Counted from the stretch's first letter, positions 9,598 through 18,694 are shown. The stretch: 54,054 nucleotides of DNA from Clostridia bacterium (GCA_017470645.1 JAFUYJ010000008.1:1-54054), one strand, 5' to 3'. Made by a program: numbers and translations. Notes: generated by a model not told the origin, from the sequence alone.

Positions 9598-10278
9598 AAT
9601 ATGTCTATTATAGTTGATATAGTAATTTTAGCAATTATAGTATTATGCATCGCAATGGGGTATAAAAGAGGATTAGCAAAATGTTTAATAAATGTGTTAG
9701 CATTTTTTATTGCAATAGTTGTGGCGTCTATCTTATTTAAACCAGCTTCTGCAATTGTTGTAAGCAATACTCAGGTTGATGAAAACATACAAACATCGAT
9801 AGTTGATGTATTTGAAAAAGAGGAAGCTGAGGAAGAAGAAAAGTCTAACGATGAAAATAAAGATGAAAATAAAGAAGAAAAGGTTTCACCAATTTTAGAA
9901 TATATTTCAGATAAGGCAAAAGATGCAACTGAGGAAAAGAAAAAGGAAATAGTAGATAATACAGCAAAAGAAATTTCACTAAAAGTAATTGATGTACTAT
10001 GCTTTATTGTAATCTTTTTAGCCGCTAGAATAGTGTTAATGTTCTTAAAAGTTTTAGCAGATTTAATAACTAAGTTGCCTTTAATTAAAGAGTGTGATAA
10101 AATAGGCGGTGTAATATATGGAGTATTGCAAGCAGCAGTAATAATATTTATAGGATTGGCGCTAATTACATTTATTTCAACTATGACAAACGAATATACT
10201 GTTCTAGAATTAATAAATCAATCTTATATTGGAAGTATTTTAAATAATAATAATATATTACTAAAAATCATATTTTAA
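9595..10278 (+). CDS. CvpA family membrane protein
   Basis: 227 residues. Two N-terminal membrane helices with the GYKRGLAKCLINV motif typical of CvpA, then an acidic Glu/Asp/Lys-rich loop (about residues 75-110), then two more helices. The family name comes from colicin V production in E. coli; in Firmicutes its role is in the envelope and not well defined. The acidic insert is longer than in the E. coli protein. The start at 9595 is supported by the hairpin-bridged ribosome site; 9601 is an alternative ATG. It lies 30 bases before the LCP gene and is probably cotranscribed with it. Confidence 0.8.
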   Translation: MNMSIIVDIVILAIIVLCIAMGYKRGLAKCLINVLAFFIAIVVASILFKPASAIVVSNTQVDENIQTSIVDVFEKEEAEEEEKSNDENKDENKEEKVSPILEYISDKAKDATEEKKKEIVDNTAKEISLKVIDVLCFIVIFLAARIVLMFLKVLADLITKLPLIKECDKIGGVIYGVLQAAVIIFIGLALITFISTMTNEYTVLELINQSYIGSILNNNNILLKIIF

Positions 10279-10308
10279 AAATAATTTCTAAATTAGGAGT
10301 GAGTTTTT

Positions 10309-11728
10309 TTGAATAAAAATAAAAGAGGAAGAAACACTGAAGAATCAGTGAATAATAAACAAAAGAGAAAGAATAATGCTAAATCTACACAAAATAGACG
10401 TGTAGATGATAGCAATTATAAAAAAGGAAATAAAGATGAGCAAGCAGCTATTTTTAAAGAAGTAACAATAAATTTAAGTAATACAGAGTACAATCAAAAT
10501 CAAAAAGAAAAAGAAGAAAAAACATAAAATATTAAAGAAAATTTTACTATTAGTGTTGGTAGCATTCTTAATCTTTGCAGGAATATTTGTTAATAATTGG
10601 AGAAAAAATGGATTTACATTAGGTGGATTTGTAGCAACACTTATGGGGCACAACCCAGACACATTAGCAAATTTACCAAGGGTTAACATATTAGTAATTG
10701 GACAAAGCCAGAACTTAACAGATACTCTTCTAGTATGTTCATATGATCCTAAAGTACAAGATGTATCAATGCTTTCAATACCAAGAGATACATTTGTTGG
10801 AAACAATAAAAATAGAGCTACCGGTATGGATAAAATAAATGCTCTATATCAAGTTGATCCAGATAAACTTGTTTCAGCTGTAAACAATATAACAGGATTA
10901 AATATAAAGTACTACGTTAAAGTTGATACAAAGGGATTAAGAGAATTGGTAGACAGTGTTGGAGGAATATATTTTGATGTTCCAATGGATATGGATTATG
11001 ATGATGGAACACAAGATTTACACATACATTTAAAAGCAGGATACCAATTGTTAGATGGAGATAAAGCTGAGCAAGTTGTAAGATTTAGACACAATAACGA
11101 CGGTTCATCATATCCAATAGAATATGGAGACCAAGATTTAGGTAGAATGAAAACACAAAGAGCATTTATAACTGAAGTTATTAAACAACTTGCTAAGGTT
11201 GAAAATGTAACTAAAGTTGACGATTATATTAAAATAGCAAAAAATCATGTTGAAACAAATTTCAATTTAGGAAGCTTAAAAGACTATGCACCATATGCGA
11301 TAGACTTTAAAACAGAAGACATTCAATCTGCAGCACTTCCTGGAACACCAGTACAATATAATGGATTGTGGTTCTACGCTCCTAACATAAAGGAAACAGA
11401 CAAGCTTGTAAAGGAAATGTTCAAAACAGGGGTAAGTGAAGAACAAGAAAAAAACAGTGAAATAAAAATAAGCATTTTAAATGGATCTGGCGACAAAGAA
11501 AAATTGGAAAAAATGAGAAGTTTACTAAAGGAAAGTGGATATACAATAGTTTCAACTGGAGATACTACAAAAAGTTCAAGCACTGCAATTATTAACAGAA
11601 CAAATAAAGAAAGTGTTGTTGCAAATGAATTAAAAGATATTATTGGGGTTGGAATAGTTCAGAATATGACAGATAACGATAAAGACAATAATGCTGATTT
11701 TACAGTTATTATTGGAAGTGATTATTAA
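10309..11728 (+). CDS. LytR-CpsA-Psr (LCP) wall-polymer ligase, frame broken in A run
   Basis: LCP-family enzyme attaching teichoic-acid-like polymers to peptidoglycan. The TTG start at 10309 follows AGGAGTG. The first 72 codons encode a Lys/Asn-rich cytoplasmic tail, then stop at TAA 10525. The LCP body lies one frame over. Just upstream of its first usable start that frame reads KKKKKKHKILKKILLLVLVA, an obvious cytoplasmic anchor and membrane helix with no start codon of its own. Removing one A from the A6 run at 10517-10522 fuses both parts. LCP motifs follow: SIPRDTFV, DKINALY, LVDSVGGIYFDVP, and the RFRHN and GRMKTQRAF segments. A LytR_C domain (ISILNGSG) ends the protein. This break is not at a CGG codon; an indel or sequence error is likely. 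Confidence 0.8.
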
Positions 11729-11743
11729 AAACAAAATATAGGG

Positions 11744-11802
11744 GGCGACTTACAAAAAGTTTTAAGAGCTTGAAACTTTTTGTAAGTCGCCTTTAAAGTT
11801 CC
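11744..11802. repeat. Palindromic repeat between convergent genes (copy 2)
   Basis: GGCGACTTACAAAAAGTTT pairs with AAACTTTTTGTAAGTCGCC around a short loop, followed by TTTAAAGTTCC. It shares the ACAAAAAGTT/AACTTTTTGT core and the trailing AAAGTTCC with the copies at 1-50 and 41638-41706. Here it may serve as a bidirectional terminator. Confidence 0.75.
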
Positions 11803-11832
11803 AAGCTCAATAAAATTACTTTTCTATATAAT

Positions 11833-12963
11833 TTACCTTTTCTTTCTTTTTTTATTTTTCATCTTAAGTACAGTTATTAAGAGTAATAAACCAATTATAA
11901 TAAGACTTATTTTAAAAGATAAATTCATATTTTTTTCATTACTGAAGAAGTTTCCAGATGGAATTGTTGTAGTAGGAGGTTCTTCAACCTTAGTTATTTC
12001 TTCATAATTTTCAAATCCATATTCAAATAAGGTTTTACAGTCAATATCACGGTATACAGTACCTTTAGAAGGTTCAGGTGCGTTAAGAACTACGGCTAAA
12101 AATTCCATGTCTTCTTTTTTTGCAGTTGCAATAATGCATGAACCAGCAGGGTCTGTAAATCCAGTTTTAAATCCAGTAGCAAATTCATAGTAAGTATTAT
12201 CGTTTGGATTAATTAATGAATTTGTTGTTTCAAAAGTTCTAGAATTTGAGTTCATTGGCTTCAAAGTGTAAGAAGTTTTACACACAATGTCAGTAAGTTG
12301 TGGATAACTCATTGCACAGATTCCAATTAAAGACATATCGTGTGCTGTTGAATAATGGTTTTCATTGTGTATTCCACTTGGATTTGTAAAATTTGAATGA
12401 GTACATCCAAGTTGTTTAGCGCGTTCATTCATTAAATTAGCAAATTCTTCTACTGAGCCAGATATATGTATGGCAAGTGCAAATCCTGCATCATTAGCTG
12501 ATGGAATTAGTAAAACATTTAAAAGTTGTTCAACAGTTACTTTTTCACCTGGTTTTAAATATGCTGTGGTGTAGCTTGCTGGCACCTTTGAAGTCATATC
12601 GCTTGTAATTGTAACCACTTCATCCAATTGGCAGTTTTCTACAGCAAGAATTGCGGTTAATATTTTAGTTGTACTTGCTGGAAACATTTGCTGCTGAGAA
12701 TTTTTTTCATAAGCAGTTCTGCCAGTAGAGTGTTCAACTAATATACAAGATTCGCCATATAAATTTAGTTCAGAACTTTCAGTTTCATTAGTTGTTTCAT
12801 TTGAATTAGTTTTATTTTCAATTTGATTATTTTCAATTTTATTATTTTGAGCTGTATTCTCAGCTATTCTTAAATCGTTTAATTTGGCAGCATATGTGGT
12901 TGTTGAAAATATAATTATAGTTATAGTCAAAATATTTAATAGAATTTTAGATTTATGTTTCAT
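11833..12963 (-). CDS. D-alanyl-D-alanine carboxypeptidase (serine type, PBP5/DacF-like)
   Basis: 376 residues, peptidase S11. It trims the terminal D-Ala from peptidoglycan stem peptides on the outside of the membrane. Seen: an N-terminal signal peptide (about residues 5-25), an Asn/Thr/Glu-rich linker, the SxxK motif in PASTTKIL (Ser97, Lys100), the SxN motif in IPSANDAG, the KTG motif in GFKTGFTDPAG, and a C-terminal membrane anchor followed by a Lys/Arg tail. All catalytic motifs are intact. It is convergent with the LCP gene, separated by the palindromic repeat, and divergent from comEA. CCCCTC on the plus strand at 12969 is its ribosome site read on the minus strand. Confidence 0.92.
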   Translation of the reverse strand: MKHKSKILLNILTITIIIFSTTTYAAKLNDLRIAENTAQNNKIENNQIENKTNSNETTNETESSELNLYGESCILVEHSTGRTAYEKNSQQQMFPASTTKILTAILAVENCQLDEVVTITSDMTSKVPASYTTAYLKPGEKVTVEQLLNVLLIPSANDAGFALAIHISGSVEEFANLMNERAKQLGCTHSNFTNPSGIHNENHYSTAHDMSLIGICAMSYPQLTDIVCKTSYTLKPMNSNSRTFETTNSLINPNDNTYYEFATGFKTGFTDPAGSCIIATAKKEDMEFLAVVLNAPEPSKGTVYRDIDCKTLFEYGFENYEEITKVEEPPTTTIPSGNFFSNEKNMNLSFKISLIIIGLLLLITVLKMKNKKRKKR

Positions 12964-13051
12964 TTTATTCCCCTCGATTTAAAATATGTATTTAATATAC
13001 ATTAATATTAAATTAATTGCAAGTAGGGATATTCTTAAAGGAGGTTTTGGT

Positions 13052-13759
13052 ATGGAAAATTTAAAGAAAAATAAGAAGTTAGTTATAGGAGTTATAATTG
13101 TTGTTTTTATTATTGGGGTGATTGGATTTGTTTATTTTAGTAAAGGACATGGTGATAGTATAGAGCTAGGCAGTTGGGAGAGTGATGGTGGAACAAATCA
13201 GTTTATAAATGATGACAATTTAAATAACACGGCTAATATTGTTGAAAATAATAGAGATTCTAATAATAATAGTCATAACAGTTCAGAAGATGAAAGTGAG
13301 ATTTACATTCATATAATAGGAGAAGTGCAAAATCAGGGATTAATTGCTTTGGAGCAAGGGCAAAGAATAATAGATGCAATTGAAAAAGCAGGAGGGGTAA
13401 CGCAGCAAGCAGATTTAAGCAAAGTAAATTTAGCCTTTGTGTTATCAGATGGTCAAAAAGTACGAATTCCAAGTGTGAACGATAAAGAAGAAAATATAGC
13501 TTATGTTACAGATGGTAGTGGTAACAATGTAATTCTAGACAATGGCGGTGGCGGAAGTTCGGGAGGCAAGGTGAATATTAATACGGCAAGTCAGACTGAA
13601 CTAGAAACATTAAATGGAATTGGTCCGTCACTAGCCGCGAAGATAATTGAGTACAGAGCAAAGAATGGTAAATTCAAAAGTGTAGATGATTTACGAAATG
13701 TAAGCGGAATAGGAGAATCAAAGTTTGAAAGTATTAAAAAGAGCGTTGTAGTAAAATAA
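13052..13759 (+). CDS. comEA: ComEA-like DNA-binding competence protein
   Basis: 235 residues from the ATG at 13052, chosen because AAAGGAGG (13037-13044) precedes it and the protein then begins with a charged tail and one membrane helix (about residues 9-28). An SLBB-like domain (IYIHIIGEVQNQG...GQRIIDAIEKAGG) is followed by a Gly-rich linker and two helix-hairpin-helix motifs (VNINTASQTELETLNGIGP and VSGIGESKFESIKK). This is the architecture of ComEA, the surface DNA receptor for natural transformation. No comEC is in view. Confidence 0.88.
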   Translation: MENLKKNKKLVIGVIIVVFIIGVIGFVYFSKGHGDSIELGSWESDGGTNQFINDDNLNNTANIVENNRDSNNNSHNSSEDESEIYIHIIGEVQNQGLIALEQGQRIIDAIEKAGGVTQQADLSKVNLAFVLSDGQKVRIPSVNDKEENIAYVTDGSGNNVILDNGGGGSSGGKVNINTASQTELETLNGIGPSLAAKIIEYRAKNGKFKSVDDLRNVSGIGESKFESIKKSVVVK

Positions 13760-13828
13760 ACCAATATTACCATATGGTTAATCTATATAAATGATTTTAC
13801 AAGATATATTTTGTTTAGACAAATTTCA

Positions 13829-13857
13829 TTGACTTAAAAATAAGTTTATTATATAAT
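13829..13857 (+). promoter_or_regulatory. Promoter for HD-GYP regulator
   Basis: TTGACT (13829-13834), 17-base spacer, TATAAT (13852-13857), 46 bases before the ATG. Confidence 0.85.
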
Positions 13858-13903
13858 GACGACAAAAGGTTTAATAATGCTAAACTTAGGAGTGATGTAA
13901 AAT

Positions 13904-14953
13904 ATGAGAAAATTTAACGAATCACAAGTACAACAAGATTACAAAATAATCGCGGTAGACGATGAAGAAGGAATAATCGACTCATTATCAATAGTTTTAA
14001 AGAGATCTGGATATCAATTTACAGGTGTAACAGATCCAGTAGAAGCAATAGAAAGAATACGTAATGAACACTTCGACTTATTATTACTAGACTTTTTAAT
14101 GACACCATATCATGGAGATCAAGTAGTTGAAGAAATTCGTAAGTTCAACAAAGAGTTATACATATTACTATTAACAGGACACAAGGATTTGGCTCCGCCA
14201 CTTGAGACCATTAAGAAGCTTGATATACAAGGGTATTGCGAGAAGGGTGATAAGTTCGATCAATTGTTATTGCTTATAGAATCTGGAATAAAATCAATAA
14301 AACAAATGAGAGAAATTCAAAGAATAAATGAAGAATTATCAGATGCGAAAGATCAATTAGAGAAGGCTTATTTAGAGAGCATTCAGACTTTAAGATATAC
14401 TGTTGAAGCTAAAGATACATATACAAGAGGACACTCAGACAGAGTATCTGAATTTGCAGTTTTAATTGGTGAAAAAATGGGATTATCTGAGGCAGAGTTA
14501 AAAACATTAAAAATTGGTGGATTATTCCATGATATTGGAAAAATTGGAATTCCTGATAGTATATTGTTAAAAGAAACTAAGCTTTCTGATGATGAATATT
14601 CAGAGATTAAGCATCATCCATCAATTGGAGCACACATTTTATCAAATGCTACTATATTTGCGGATATTATTCCAATTGTTAAATATCATCATGAAAGATA
14701 CGATGGAAGGGGATATCCAGAAAATTTAGTTGGGGAGAATATCCCGTTGTTAGCTAGAATTACGTCTGTTGCTGATGCTTTTGATGCTATGAGTTCAAGA
14801 CGTACTTATAGAAATAATTTGGAAATGGATGTTATTAAGGAAGAAATTAGAAAGAATAGGGGAACACAATTTGATCCAAAAGCCGCTGATGTTTTCTTGG
14901 ATATTTTGGAGAATGAGTTTGAGAAGATTCAGGAGATTCAAGAGAAGTATTAA
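13904..14953 (+). CDS. Response regulator with HD-GYP phosphodiesterase domain
   Basis: 349 residues. The receiver domain (about 12-130) has the acidic pair DDE near 19-21, phospho-acceptor Asp63 in LLLLDFLM, and the TGH and EKGD switch residues. A coiled linker leads to an HD-GYP domain with the metal motif FHDIGKIG and the signature HHERYDGRGYP, complete for cyclic-di-GMP hydrolysis. No kinase gene is adjacent; the sensor kinase at 43382-45394 in this window also lacks a partner and could be its cognate (inference). Codon third positions shift from A/C-rich in the first 50 codons (38 of 50) to G/T-rich in the last 50 (37 of 50). Confidence 0.92.
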   Translation: MRKFNESQVQQDYKIIAVDDEEGIIDSLSIVLKRSGYQFTGVTDPVEAIERIRNEHFDLLLLDFLMTPYHGDQVVEEIRKFNKELYILLLTGHKDLAPPLETIKKLDIQGYCEKGDKFDQLLLLIESGIKSIKQMREIQRINEELSDAKDQLEKAYLESIQTLRYTVEAKDTYTRGHSDRVSEFAVLIGEKMGLSEAELKTLKIGGLFHDIGKIGIPDSILLKETKLSDDEYSEIKHHPSIGAHILSNATIFADIIPIVKYHHERYDGRGYPENLVGENIPLLARITSVADAFDAMSSRRTYRNNLEMDVIKEEIRKNRGTQFDPKAADVFLDILENEFEKIQEIQEKY

Positions 14954-14972
14954 TTGAATATTTTTATAAAGA

Positions 14973-15003
14973 AAAACTCTCCCGTATTTTGGGAGAGTTT
15001 TTT
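14973..15003 (+). terminator. Rho-independent terminator
   Basis: AAAACTCTCCC / GGGAGAGTTTTTT stem-loop after the HD-GYP gene. Confidence 0.9.
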
Positions 15004-15023
15004 GGCAGTAAAAAGTTAAGACA

Positions 15024-15058
15024 AAAAAAGAAATTTGCTAAATTGCAAATTTCTTTTT
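15024..15058 (-). terminator. Terminator of tRNA-fMet
   Basis: AAAGAAATTTG / CAAATTTCTTTTT hairpin with T runs on both strands, directly downstream of the minus-strand tRNA. Confidence 0.75.
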
Positions 15059-15063
15059 GAATT

Positions 15064-15139
<76 letters not shown>

Positions 15140-15157
15140 ATGTATAGTACATTTATT

Positions 15158-15186
15158 ATTATACAGCTTGCTGGTTACTTTGTCAA
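15158..15186 (-). promoter_or_regulatory. Promoter of tRNA-fMet
   Basis: Minus-strand TTGACA (15186-15181), 17-base spacer, TATAAT (15163-15158), starting 19 bases before the tRNA. Confidence 0.9.
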
Positions 15187-15267
15187 GACATTTTCATAAA
15201 AAGTTGTAAATAATAGACGTTGTTGTTTTATATAGTATATGCAGAGGAAGAGGAAATATTACTTAAA

Positions 15268-15296
15268 TTGAAAAATAATATAATTTGTGGTATAGT
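15268..15296 (+). promoter_or_regulatory. Promoter for the 15335 operon
   Basis: TTGAAA (15268-15273), 17-base spacer, TATAGT (15291-15296). Confidence 0.65.
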
Positions 15297-15334
15297 TATC
15301 AAAAAAGTGTGAGTGCTTGGAAGGAGAGAAAACT

Positions 15335-15748
15335 ATGAGAGATTTAATGAGTACTAATGTTTATGATGTTAGCGAAACTTTGGTTATAGTTGGTAGCTGT
15401 TTGGAAAGAATGCAGCCTAATGCTTTTGAGGAACTAAAGAAATTTTCAAATGATATTTTGGATGTTTGCTTGGAGAGAGAACATTTGAATATGGTTATAA
15501 CGAAGATAATGGGCATGATTTCAAGAGTGAAGGTAAAGAAGATTGTTTTCGCTACTGTTGATAAATCGCCTCATTGTGTGCAGCTTCATTATGTTATGAA
15601 AGAGCTTGAAAAAGGTATGGATTTGAGCGGAATTGAGATTGTGGATTATGTGGCTGTGAATGATGAGTTGGTTGAGATTCCGATGGATGTGATTAGTTTG
15701 TCTAAGAATTTGAGTGAGTTGAATGAAAAATATAAGGAGATTTTGTAA
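15335..15748 (+). CDS. Conserved hypothetical protein
   Basis: 137 residues from the ATG at 15335, which follows AAGGAGAG (15321-15328). It is soluble, with alternating helix and strand: an N-terminal helical half and then KIVFATVDKSPHCVQLHY, a Rossmann-like strand-helix start. I do not recognise the family. It overlaps the next gene by one base (TAATG), so translation is coupled. Codons are notably G/T-ending, unlike the A/C-ending starts of other genes nearby. Confidence 0.75.
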   Translation: MRDLMSTNVYDVSETLVIVGSCLERMQPNAFEELKKFSNDILDVCLEREHLNMVITKIMGMISRVKVKKIVFATVDKSPHCVQLHYVMKELEKGMDLSGIEIVDYVAVNDELVEIPMDVISLSKNLSELNEKYKEIL

Positions 15749-16011
15749 TGGAAAGAGCTAAATTAATAGGTAATAGAATAATAATGGTGTACAATGATGA
15801 GATATTGGTTATGATAAAAAATAATGAAGTATTACAGGTTGTGTGTCAAGAGGGAAGTTATAACATTGATCCAACTTGTTATGATGAAGCTTATATTATA
15901 AAAAAGAACGAGATTTCTTTTGATGTAAATGATATGCAACAATTATTGAATTATATAAGTATCGGAGGTAACATATATGAAAAAAGTATTAATAGCTACA
16001 ACAAACATTGA
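15748..16011 (+). CDS. Small hypothetical protein
   Basis: 87 residues, no recognised family, with beta-strand-like segments (RIIMVYNDEILVMIK) and no membrane segment. Its ATG overlaps the stop of the previous gene by one base, and its own end overlaps the start of the HAM1-like gene by 35 bases, so all three are probably translated from one message. Confidence 0.7.
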   Translation: MERAKLIGNRIIMVYNDEILVMIKNNEVLQVVCQEGSYNIDPTCYDEAYIIKKNEISFDVNDMQQLLNYISIGGNIYEKSINSYNKH

Positions 16012-16561
16012 TAAATTTAAAGCAGTATCAAAAGTTTTTGAAAACACAATATTTCCAAAAGATGAGTATATTATAGAGAGTTTATCAAACATACAATTGA
16101 ATCAAAAAGATGAAAAAGAAGTAGGCACTAATTTAGAAAGAGCAAGAACAAAAGCAATAAATGCATTCAACGCGTTAAAGGAAAGTGATTATAATTATGA
16201 TTATGTTGTTGGTCTTGATGATGCATTAAGGGTTAAAGGAGTACTGGAAGCAAACATAAAACAACATATAGATGAAATTTTATATGGGAATTATTTTAGC
16301 GAAGGTGAAGAATATGCATTTAACCGTGCTTATGTGATAATTGATAAAAATATGAAGATGTACGAAACGTCAATTGATATACCGTATGTATATCATAAGG
16401 TAAAGGAAAAAGTACAATTAAAAGAGCATACATATCAACTTGCAATCGTTGCGTATCCTTTGGGGAGTGATAAGCCTATTTGCGATTTGGATGAGAAGGA
16501 TGAGGTTGATTATTATTTAAGATATGTGAAAGAGGGTTTGTTGAGTTTGGGGATTAGATAA
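15977..16561 (+). CDS. HAM1/RdgB-like noncanonical purine NTP pyrophosphatase
   Basis: 194 residues. The N-terminus VLIATTNIDKFKAVS matches the substrate-binding start of the ITPase/HAM1 fold, and VVGLDDALRV stands where HAM1 has its catalytic acidic SDDSGL-like stretch. These enzymes hydrolyse ITP/XTP to the monophosphate and keep deaminated bases out of nucleic acids. The C-terminal half departs from classical RdgB, so this is a divergent subfamily. GGAGG at 15964-15968 precedes the ATG. A second, differently diverged HAM1-like gene is at 33464. Confidence 0.65.
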   Translation: MKKVLIATTNIDKFKAVSKVFENTIFPKDEYIIESLSNIQLNQKDEKEVGTNLERARTKAINAFNALKESDYNYDYVVGLDDALRVKGVLEANIKQHIDEILYGNYFSEGEEYAFNRAYVIIDKNMKMYETSIDIPYVYHKVKEKVQLKEHTYQLAIVAYPLGSDKPICDLDEKDEVDYYLRYVKEGLLSLGIR

Positions 16562-16592
16562 AAGATAATTTGGAAAAGTATGCACAGACAAC

Positions 16593-16781
16593 ATGGATTT
16601 TGAAACAAAATTTGCAGCAAGTACTTTAAACCAAGAGTACATACAATTATTCACAGAAATAGCAACAAGTTGTCCACAAAATGTTGTGAAAACTGTGGAA
16701 AACCAAAGTGTAAAAAGCGATGCAGAATATTCATTAGATGAAATGGCAAGGGAAGCAAGAGGAAGAAGAGAATCAAGATAA
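16593..16781 (+). CDS. Small hypothetical protein
   Basis: 62 residues with an Arg-rich end (EMAREARGRRESR). No clear ribosome site precedes ATG 16593, so confidence is limited. It lies in a 240-base gap between the HAM1-like gene and the amidotransferase gene, on the same strand. No family is recognised. Confidence 0.4.
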   Translation: MDFETKFAASTLNQEYIQLFTEIATSCPQNVVKTVENQSVKSDAEYSLDEMAREARGRRESR

Positions 16782-16803
16782 AGAGTAAAAAAGAGGTGAA
16801 AAT

Positions 16804-17502
16804 ATGAAAAAGCCAATAATAGGAATAATAGGTAAGGTTCAACCACAATATGGAGAAGATATTTGGCACAGAATAGATGAGGTTGATGAAATACGATACT
16901 TAATAGTAAAAAATGGAGGAACAGCAATAACGCTGCTACCAACAGAACCAACATTAAAATTCAACGACAATGACATTAAAGATGATACGGTTTTAACAGA
17001 AGAAGAAAAAATAGAACTATATAGACAAATTGATTTATGTGATGGATTCGTATTGCAAGGCGGATTGTATAGTTCACAATATGAGATAGAAATGGCAAAG
17101 AGAATAGTAGAATTGGATAAGCCACTAATAGGAATTTGCGCTGGATTCAACAATATATTAAGAGCAATAGGAACAGATGTAAATCTTGATGAAATGAAGA
17201 GTCACGATTTTTATGATAAGAATTACAGGCATAAAATATCAGTTGTAAAAGGTACTAAAATGTACGACATGATAGGAAAAGATGAGTACTATGTAAATAG
17301 TATTCACAGTATGATAGCACCAAAAGAGAATGTTGAAGGATTTGCAACAATTTCATCTACATCAGAAGATGGATTAGTAGAAAGCTTTGAGTTAAAGGAT
17401 AACAAATTTGTAATTGGTGTAAAATGGCATCCAGAATTGATGTTAGAAGATGGGTTTGCAGATAGATTATTTACAGAACTTGTGGAGAAGAGTGGAGAAT
17501 AA
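16804..17502 (+). CDS. Class I glutamine amidotransferase-like / gamma-glutamyl hydrolase (peptidase C26)
   Basis: 232 residues. The nucleophile elbow GICAGFN (Cys at about 116), the oxyanion-like stretch LQGGLYS and the His-Glu motif KWHPE form the class I amidotransferase triad. The family resembles PuuD, which hydrolyses gamma-glutamyl-GABA and related gamma-glutamyl compounds. There is no partner synthetase next to it, so the true substrate is unknown. GAGGTG precedes the ATG. Confidence 0.85.
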   Translation: MKKPIIGIIGKVQPQYGEDIWHRIDEVDEIRYLIVKNGGTAITLLPTEPTLKFNDNDIKDDTVLTEEEKIELYRQIDLCDGFVLQGGLYSSQYEIEMAKRIVELDKPLIGICAGFNNILRAIGTDVNLDEMKSHDFYDKNYRHKISVVKGTKMYDMIGKDEYYVNSIHSMIAPKENVEGFATISSTSEDGLVESFELKDNKFVIGVKWHPELMLEDGFADRLFTELVEKSGE

Positions 17503-17566
17503 GATGAGAAGATAGAGGTAATTGTTGGGAAAATGGAGAATATGGAATGATTGAAGGAGGAGCACT

Positions 17567-17866
17567 ATGGCAACATCAAAGGAGTATAAAGATTTTATAT
17601 TAGAGCAGTTGGGCTTATTAGATGGGATTACATGCAGACCTATGATGGGAGAGTATTTGTTGTATTATAATAATGTTTTGTTTGGTGGAATTTATGATGA
17701 TAGGTTGCTTGTAAAAATAGTTGATGAGAATAGGAAGTTTAATATGAGAGAGGTTGTTCCGTATGAATCTGCGAAGGCAATGTTTCTGGTTGAGGATGTG
17801 GATGATAGGGAGTTGCTAAAGGAGATTGTGGTTGAGACTTGTGAGGGGTTGAGGAGGAAGAGATAA
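17567..17866 (+). CDS. TfoX N-terminal domain protein
   Basis: 99 residues matching the TfoX/Sxy N-terminal domain along its length (LDGITCRPMMGEYLLYYN, FGGIYDDRLLVKIV, PYESAKAMFLVEDV). TfoX is a competence regulator in Gammaproteobacteria; short Firmicutes versions have no assigned role. GAAGGAGGAGC (17553-17563) precedes the ATG. The gene ends 66 bases before the duplicated tRNA fragment. Codons are G/T-ending. Confidence 0.82.
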   Translation: MATSKEYKDFILEQLGLLDGITCRPMMGEYLLYYNNVLFGGIYDDRLLVKIVDENRKFNMREVVPYESAKAMFLVEDVDDRELLKEIVVETCEGLRRKR

Positions 17867-17932
17867 ATTGAAATTCGGAGGAGATGAGTAGAACTGAATT
17901 ATTTTGAAGAGGGTGGAAATCTTGGACTATTT

Positions 17933-17980
17933 GGGCTCATAACCCGAAGGTCGTAAGTTCGAGTCTTACCCCCGCAACCA
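17933..17980 (+). repeat. tRNA-fMet 3' half, likely attachment site
   Basis: The 48 bases are identical to the last 48 of tRNA-fMet, from the anticodon stem to CCA, but on the plus strand, while the intact tRNA at 15064-15139 is on the minus strand. The upstream sequence is not tRNA. A tRNA-style terminator follows. This is the scar expected of a tyrosine integrase that uses the tRNA 3' end; an integrase remnant lies at 19830-20277. Confidence 0.85.
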
Positions 17981-17985
17981 GATTT

Positions 17986-18017
17986 ATCAAGGGATTCAAA
18001 GTTCCTTGATTTTTTTA
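17986..18017 (+). terminator. Terminator after tRNA fragment
   Basis: ATCAAGG / CCTTGAT stem followed by TTTTTTT, placed as a tRNA terminator would be, although the tRNA here lacks its 5' half. Confidence 0.75.
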
Positions 18018-18029
18018 TTTGCCTAAAAA

Positions 18030-18050
18030 AGTGGCGAAAAAGTGGCGAAA
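18030..18050. repeat. Tandem direct repeat, possible integrase arm sites
   Basis: AGTGGCGAAA occurs twice (18030-18039 and 18041-18050), 50 bases from the tRNA fragment. Short direct repeats next to an att core are typical of integrase arm-binding sites; the assignment is inference. Confidence 0.5.
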
Positions 18051-18172
18051 GTTTTTGAAAATAAATTTTTAATCATAAAAAAATAGATAGTTTTGACAAC
18101 TACCTACTTATTCAATCACATAATGGGATTGTAAATGTATTCAATTATTAATATTATATACTTTATAAAAAA

Positions 18173-18565
18173 TTAGTCAATATTTAATTTTTCTTTTAAA
18201 GCTTCCTGTAAAACTTGAGAAAAATTAATATTGTTCTTTTCAGCCAGATAATTTAACCATTCAGGAATAGTTAAAGTCTTTTTTATTGATTTATTATTAA
18301 ATTTTTTTCTGTATTCATCCATATCAATACTTATAAAAGATACAAACTGATTTTTTTCTAAAGGAATGCTTGAAAAATCTAAAGAAGGTTTAGGAAAGTT
18401 AGTCATATTATCCAAATATAAGCCCATAGCATCCTGAGCCATTGCATAAGCATTTTGTATACTGTTTCCAAAAGTTGAACACCCTTTTAAATCAATAAAA
18501 TCAACATTATAATATTTACCATCAAAAGTAAATATAGCAGGAAAAACAGTTAATTGATTTTTCAT
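18173..18565 (-). CDS. hicB: HicB-family antitoxin
   Basis: 130 residues. The N-terminal partially degraded RNase-H-like HicB fold is seen in YYNVDFIDLKGCSTFGNS and DAMGLYLDN, and the C-terminal KKTLTIPEWLNYLAEKNNINFSQ is a ribbon-helix-helix-type DNA-binding tail. HicB binds and neutralises the HicA mRNA interferase and represses the operon. It lies downstream of hicA on the minus strand, with a 129-base gap. It is intact while hicA carries a CGG frameshift. Confidence 0.88.
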   Translation of the reverse strand: MKNQLTVFPAIFTFDGKYYNVDFIDLKGCSTFGNSIQNAYAMAQDAMGLYLDNMTNFPKPSLDFSSIPLEKNQFVSFISIDMDEYRKKFNNKSIKKTLTIPEWLNYLAEKNNINFSQVLQEALKEKLNID

Positions 18566-18694
18566 TTTTATACCTCCAAATTATATAATAGAAAGGAAGG
18601 TAAATGTATAATAAAGAAATCCCTATTTTAATTATAAAATTTTAGTCTCCTCCTTATTTAAACTGCAAAATTATAAGTTGATAGGGAGGGCTAA

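Noticed and set aside
12986..13051. Longer N-terminus for the ComEA protein
   Set aside because: No ribosome site at 12986, while AAAGGAGG precedes ATG 13052, which gives a normal anchor sequence.
18030..18050. CRISPR-like repeat
   Set aside because: Only two 10-base units one base apart with no spacers; integrase arm site is the better reading.
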